From CAJBLF01 sp041679065 (GTDB taxonomy: Bacteria; Patescibacteriota; Gracilibacteria; Absconditabacterales; Absconditicoccaceae), in assembly GCA_041679065.1 (NCBI GenBank), contig JBBABI010000019.1, positions 1-18,576 on the forward strand: DNA of 18,576 bases, given 5' to 3'. Made by a program: the position numbers and the translations under genes. How positions within the stretch are numbered: position 1 is the first letter of the stretch; every line of letters begins with the position of its first letter. Shown piece by piece: positions 17,482 to 18,576 of this stretch. Under the pieces are notes generated by a model. It saw nothing but the letters and a program-made list of their open reading frames with translations. It searched no databases and was not told where the DNA came from.

Positions 17482-17940
17482 ATGAACAAATCAGAACCAA
17501 ATATTCATCGCAAATCAGCAACGCGTTTCAGTGATCACTGAGACTCGACAGTATCAGTCATATGAGCAGATTACGAAATAAGAATAATCACTGTACCAGG
17601 AAGTAACAATGTGTGATTTACTACATCAGGCGGTAATTCGGATAACACTCGCAAGGCATTGAGAGAACTATTAATGGCGATGGAAAAAGATAATATCGAG
17701 TCTCCTCAAGAAGGCGCAATCAACGAAGAACTCTTTCAATTACGTCATGACGACGAAAGGATGGGAAATCTTCGCGTAGAGAAATCAGCTGGCGACATGT
17801 ATATATCTGCATATACAACAAATAAATTCCAGAATTACATTAGTTTCTGACTCAGATCAACACAATCACCCAAAACCTGTGATGCATTGATAGAATTACT
17901 TAAAGCTATGCAAAAAGATAATCAAGAAAGACCACAATAG
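17482..17940 (+). CDS. Hypothetical 152-aa protein with two internal repeats
   Basis: ATG 17482 to TAG 17938-17940; an upstream ATG at 17474 is in another frame and soon stops. UGA is read as Gly in DHGDST, VIGADY, NNVGFT and ISFGLR. I do not recognise the family. The protein seems to consist of two copies of a strand-rich segment followed by one helix: first about residues 22-70, ending LRELLMAMEKDN; second about 105-150, ending LIELLKAMQKDN. It has no signal peptide or membrane segment and is probably cytosolic. The promoter carries palindromic sequence, suggesting regulation. It is convergent with exonuclease III, with eight bases between the stop codons. Confidence 0.8.
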
Positions 17941-17948
17941 AAAATTAT

Positions 17949-18576
17949 CTAAGTTCTAAGCTCTAAGACAATTGGACAATGGTCAGATCACTCAATCGCT
18001 GTTTCATGAGTGATTTTTTTTACATCAGAAATTACATTCTCAGACACCCGGAAGTAATCCAATCTCCGTCATACATTATTATGTCTGGCATTTGCACGAT
18101 AGGACCGCCAAGTATATTGATCTCTTTTATCAGGATAGAAGTGCCTAAAAACATCTACATATCCATTCTTTTGCAGTTTATCCATTTCCGCCCTTTCTAT
18201 CAGCAAGAATCAGATATTATGCTCATTTTCCTTAGGTCTGGCGATATCTATTTCTTCATGGCAGATATTAAAATCGCCACAGGCGATAACCTTTTCACCA
18301 GCATCTCTAAGTTTATTGATGTAATGAAGAAAATGTTTATAGAATTCCAATTTATAACTCAGCATCTCTCTGCCATCAGCTCTTTCTCCTCCGTTAGGGA
18401 AGTACAGATTAAGTAAGGTAAAAGTCTGAAACTTCGTCTCGACCACTCTCCCCTCCTCGTGAAAATGTTCCACCGAGTCAAACTTGGATGTTCACGAAAT
18501 CAGTGGTAAACTTTTCTTATAAAACGTAGCCACTCATGAATATCCTGGTTTCTCTCAGGCATGCCGGATCCGATTA
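17949..18576 (-). CDS. xthA: Exodeoxyribonuclease III, C-terminal part (5' end outside window)
   Basis: About 209 codons, from the window edge to TAG at 17951-17949; roughly the first 60-70 residues are missing. Exonuclease III is a Mg-dependent AP endonuclease and 3'-5' exonuclease of base excision repair. Visible family features in order: AGEKPGYSGVATFYKK, EGRVVETKF, LLNLYFPNG, VIACGDFNICHEEIDIARPK (the Asp/Asn pair of the active site), QYTWRSYR, RRLDYFRVS, and the closing SDHCPIVLEL with the catalytic Asp-His. UGA codons supply Gly in the GEKPGYSG segment and in EGSDHC. The first catalytic Asn and Glu are outside the window. Its 3' end contains the terminator of the convergent gene. Identification is firm. 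Confidence 0.96.
17987..18020 (+). terminator. Intrinsic terminator located inside the opposing exonuclease gene
   Basis: ATCACTCA (17987-17994) pairs perfectly with TGAGTGAT (18007-18014), followed by a run of T to about 18020. It lies 46 bases after the stop of the 152-aa gene and within the 3' end of the convergent exonuclease III gene, where the same bases encode KKITHETAIEGSD on the minus strand. Confidence 0.75.

Noticed and set aside
17979..18416. A 145-codon plus-strand frame
   Set aside because: It is antisense to exonuclease III, whose conserved motifs clearly define the minus strand as coding.
1..18576. tRNA genes, complete rRNA genes, insertion sequences and attachment sites
   Set aside because: Looked for by eye on both strands; none could be supported. 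The rRNA-like segment at 5276-5357 is too short and too weak to call as an rRNA gene.

Overview
The window is A+T-rich bacterial DNA that only makes sense if UGA is read as glycine (genetic code 25). Read this way, runs of short open frames join into long proteins, and the UGA codons fall exactly on conserved glycines: the paired Gly of the MnmA PP-loop (GLSGGVDS), Gly of PcrA GTFHS and GRRGA, EGFGR and ARGSL of the four-helix-bundle protein, VIGAS of the CoA-binding protein, and GSDHCP of exonuclease III. All recognisable genes stop at UAA or UAG. This points to Absconditabacteria (SR1) or Gracilibacteria within the CPR; the window alone cannot say which. Most starts lack a Shine-Dalgarno sequence and sit in A-rich leaders.

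Layout. 1-2728: the 3' part of a deoxyhypusine-synthase-family gene with an in-frame TAA; a 359-aa unknown protein on the minus strand; a YhcG/DUF1016 PD-(D/E)XK nuclease. 2824-5163: a PcrA/UvrD helicase with two low-complexity insertions made of short tandem repeats. 5164-5583: an intergenic region with a strongly structured RNA candidate, a palindrome and a promoter. 5584-8859: a 599-aa coiled-coil-rich unknown; a 58-aa small ORF with its own promoter and terminator; a dispersed palindromic element; a CoA-binding protein with no canonical start codon; a 48-aa small ORF under a near-perfect promoter; a 34-aa lysine-rich histone-H1-like peptide. 9028-10603: a four-helix-bundle protein, an array of mini-hairpins, and mnmA. 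10718-17334: two exported proteins, a 1717-aa leucine-rich-repeat surface protein with a C-terminal S-layer-homology-like region and a 398-aa protein with two Cys-rich domains. 17482-18576: a 152-aa two-repeat unknown convergent with exonuclease III.

How it fits together. Most genes look like single transcription units, each with its own promoter and often an intrinsic terminator, rather than operons. The conserved genes cover DNA repair (PcrA, exonuclease III), tRNA thiolation (MnmA) and nuclease functions. The LRR/SLH protein and the Cys-rich exported protein suggest a surface-contact function, plausible for an episymbiotic or predatory lifestyle, but that is inference. The main non-gene structure is a set of short repeats: 7-8 bp tandem arrays that enter conserved enzymes in frame, a hairpin array upstream of mnmA, CCGG-centred palindromes, and a pseudoknot-like RNA at 5225-5377.
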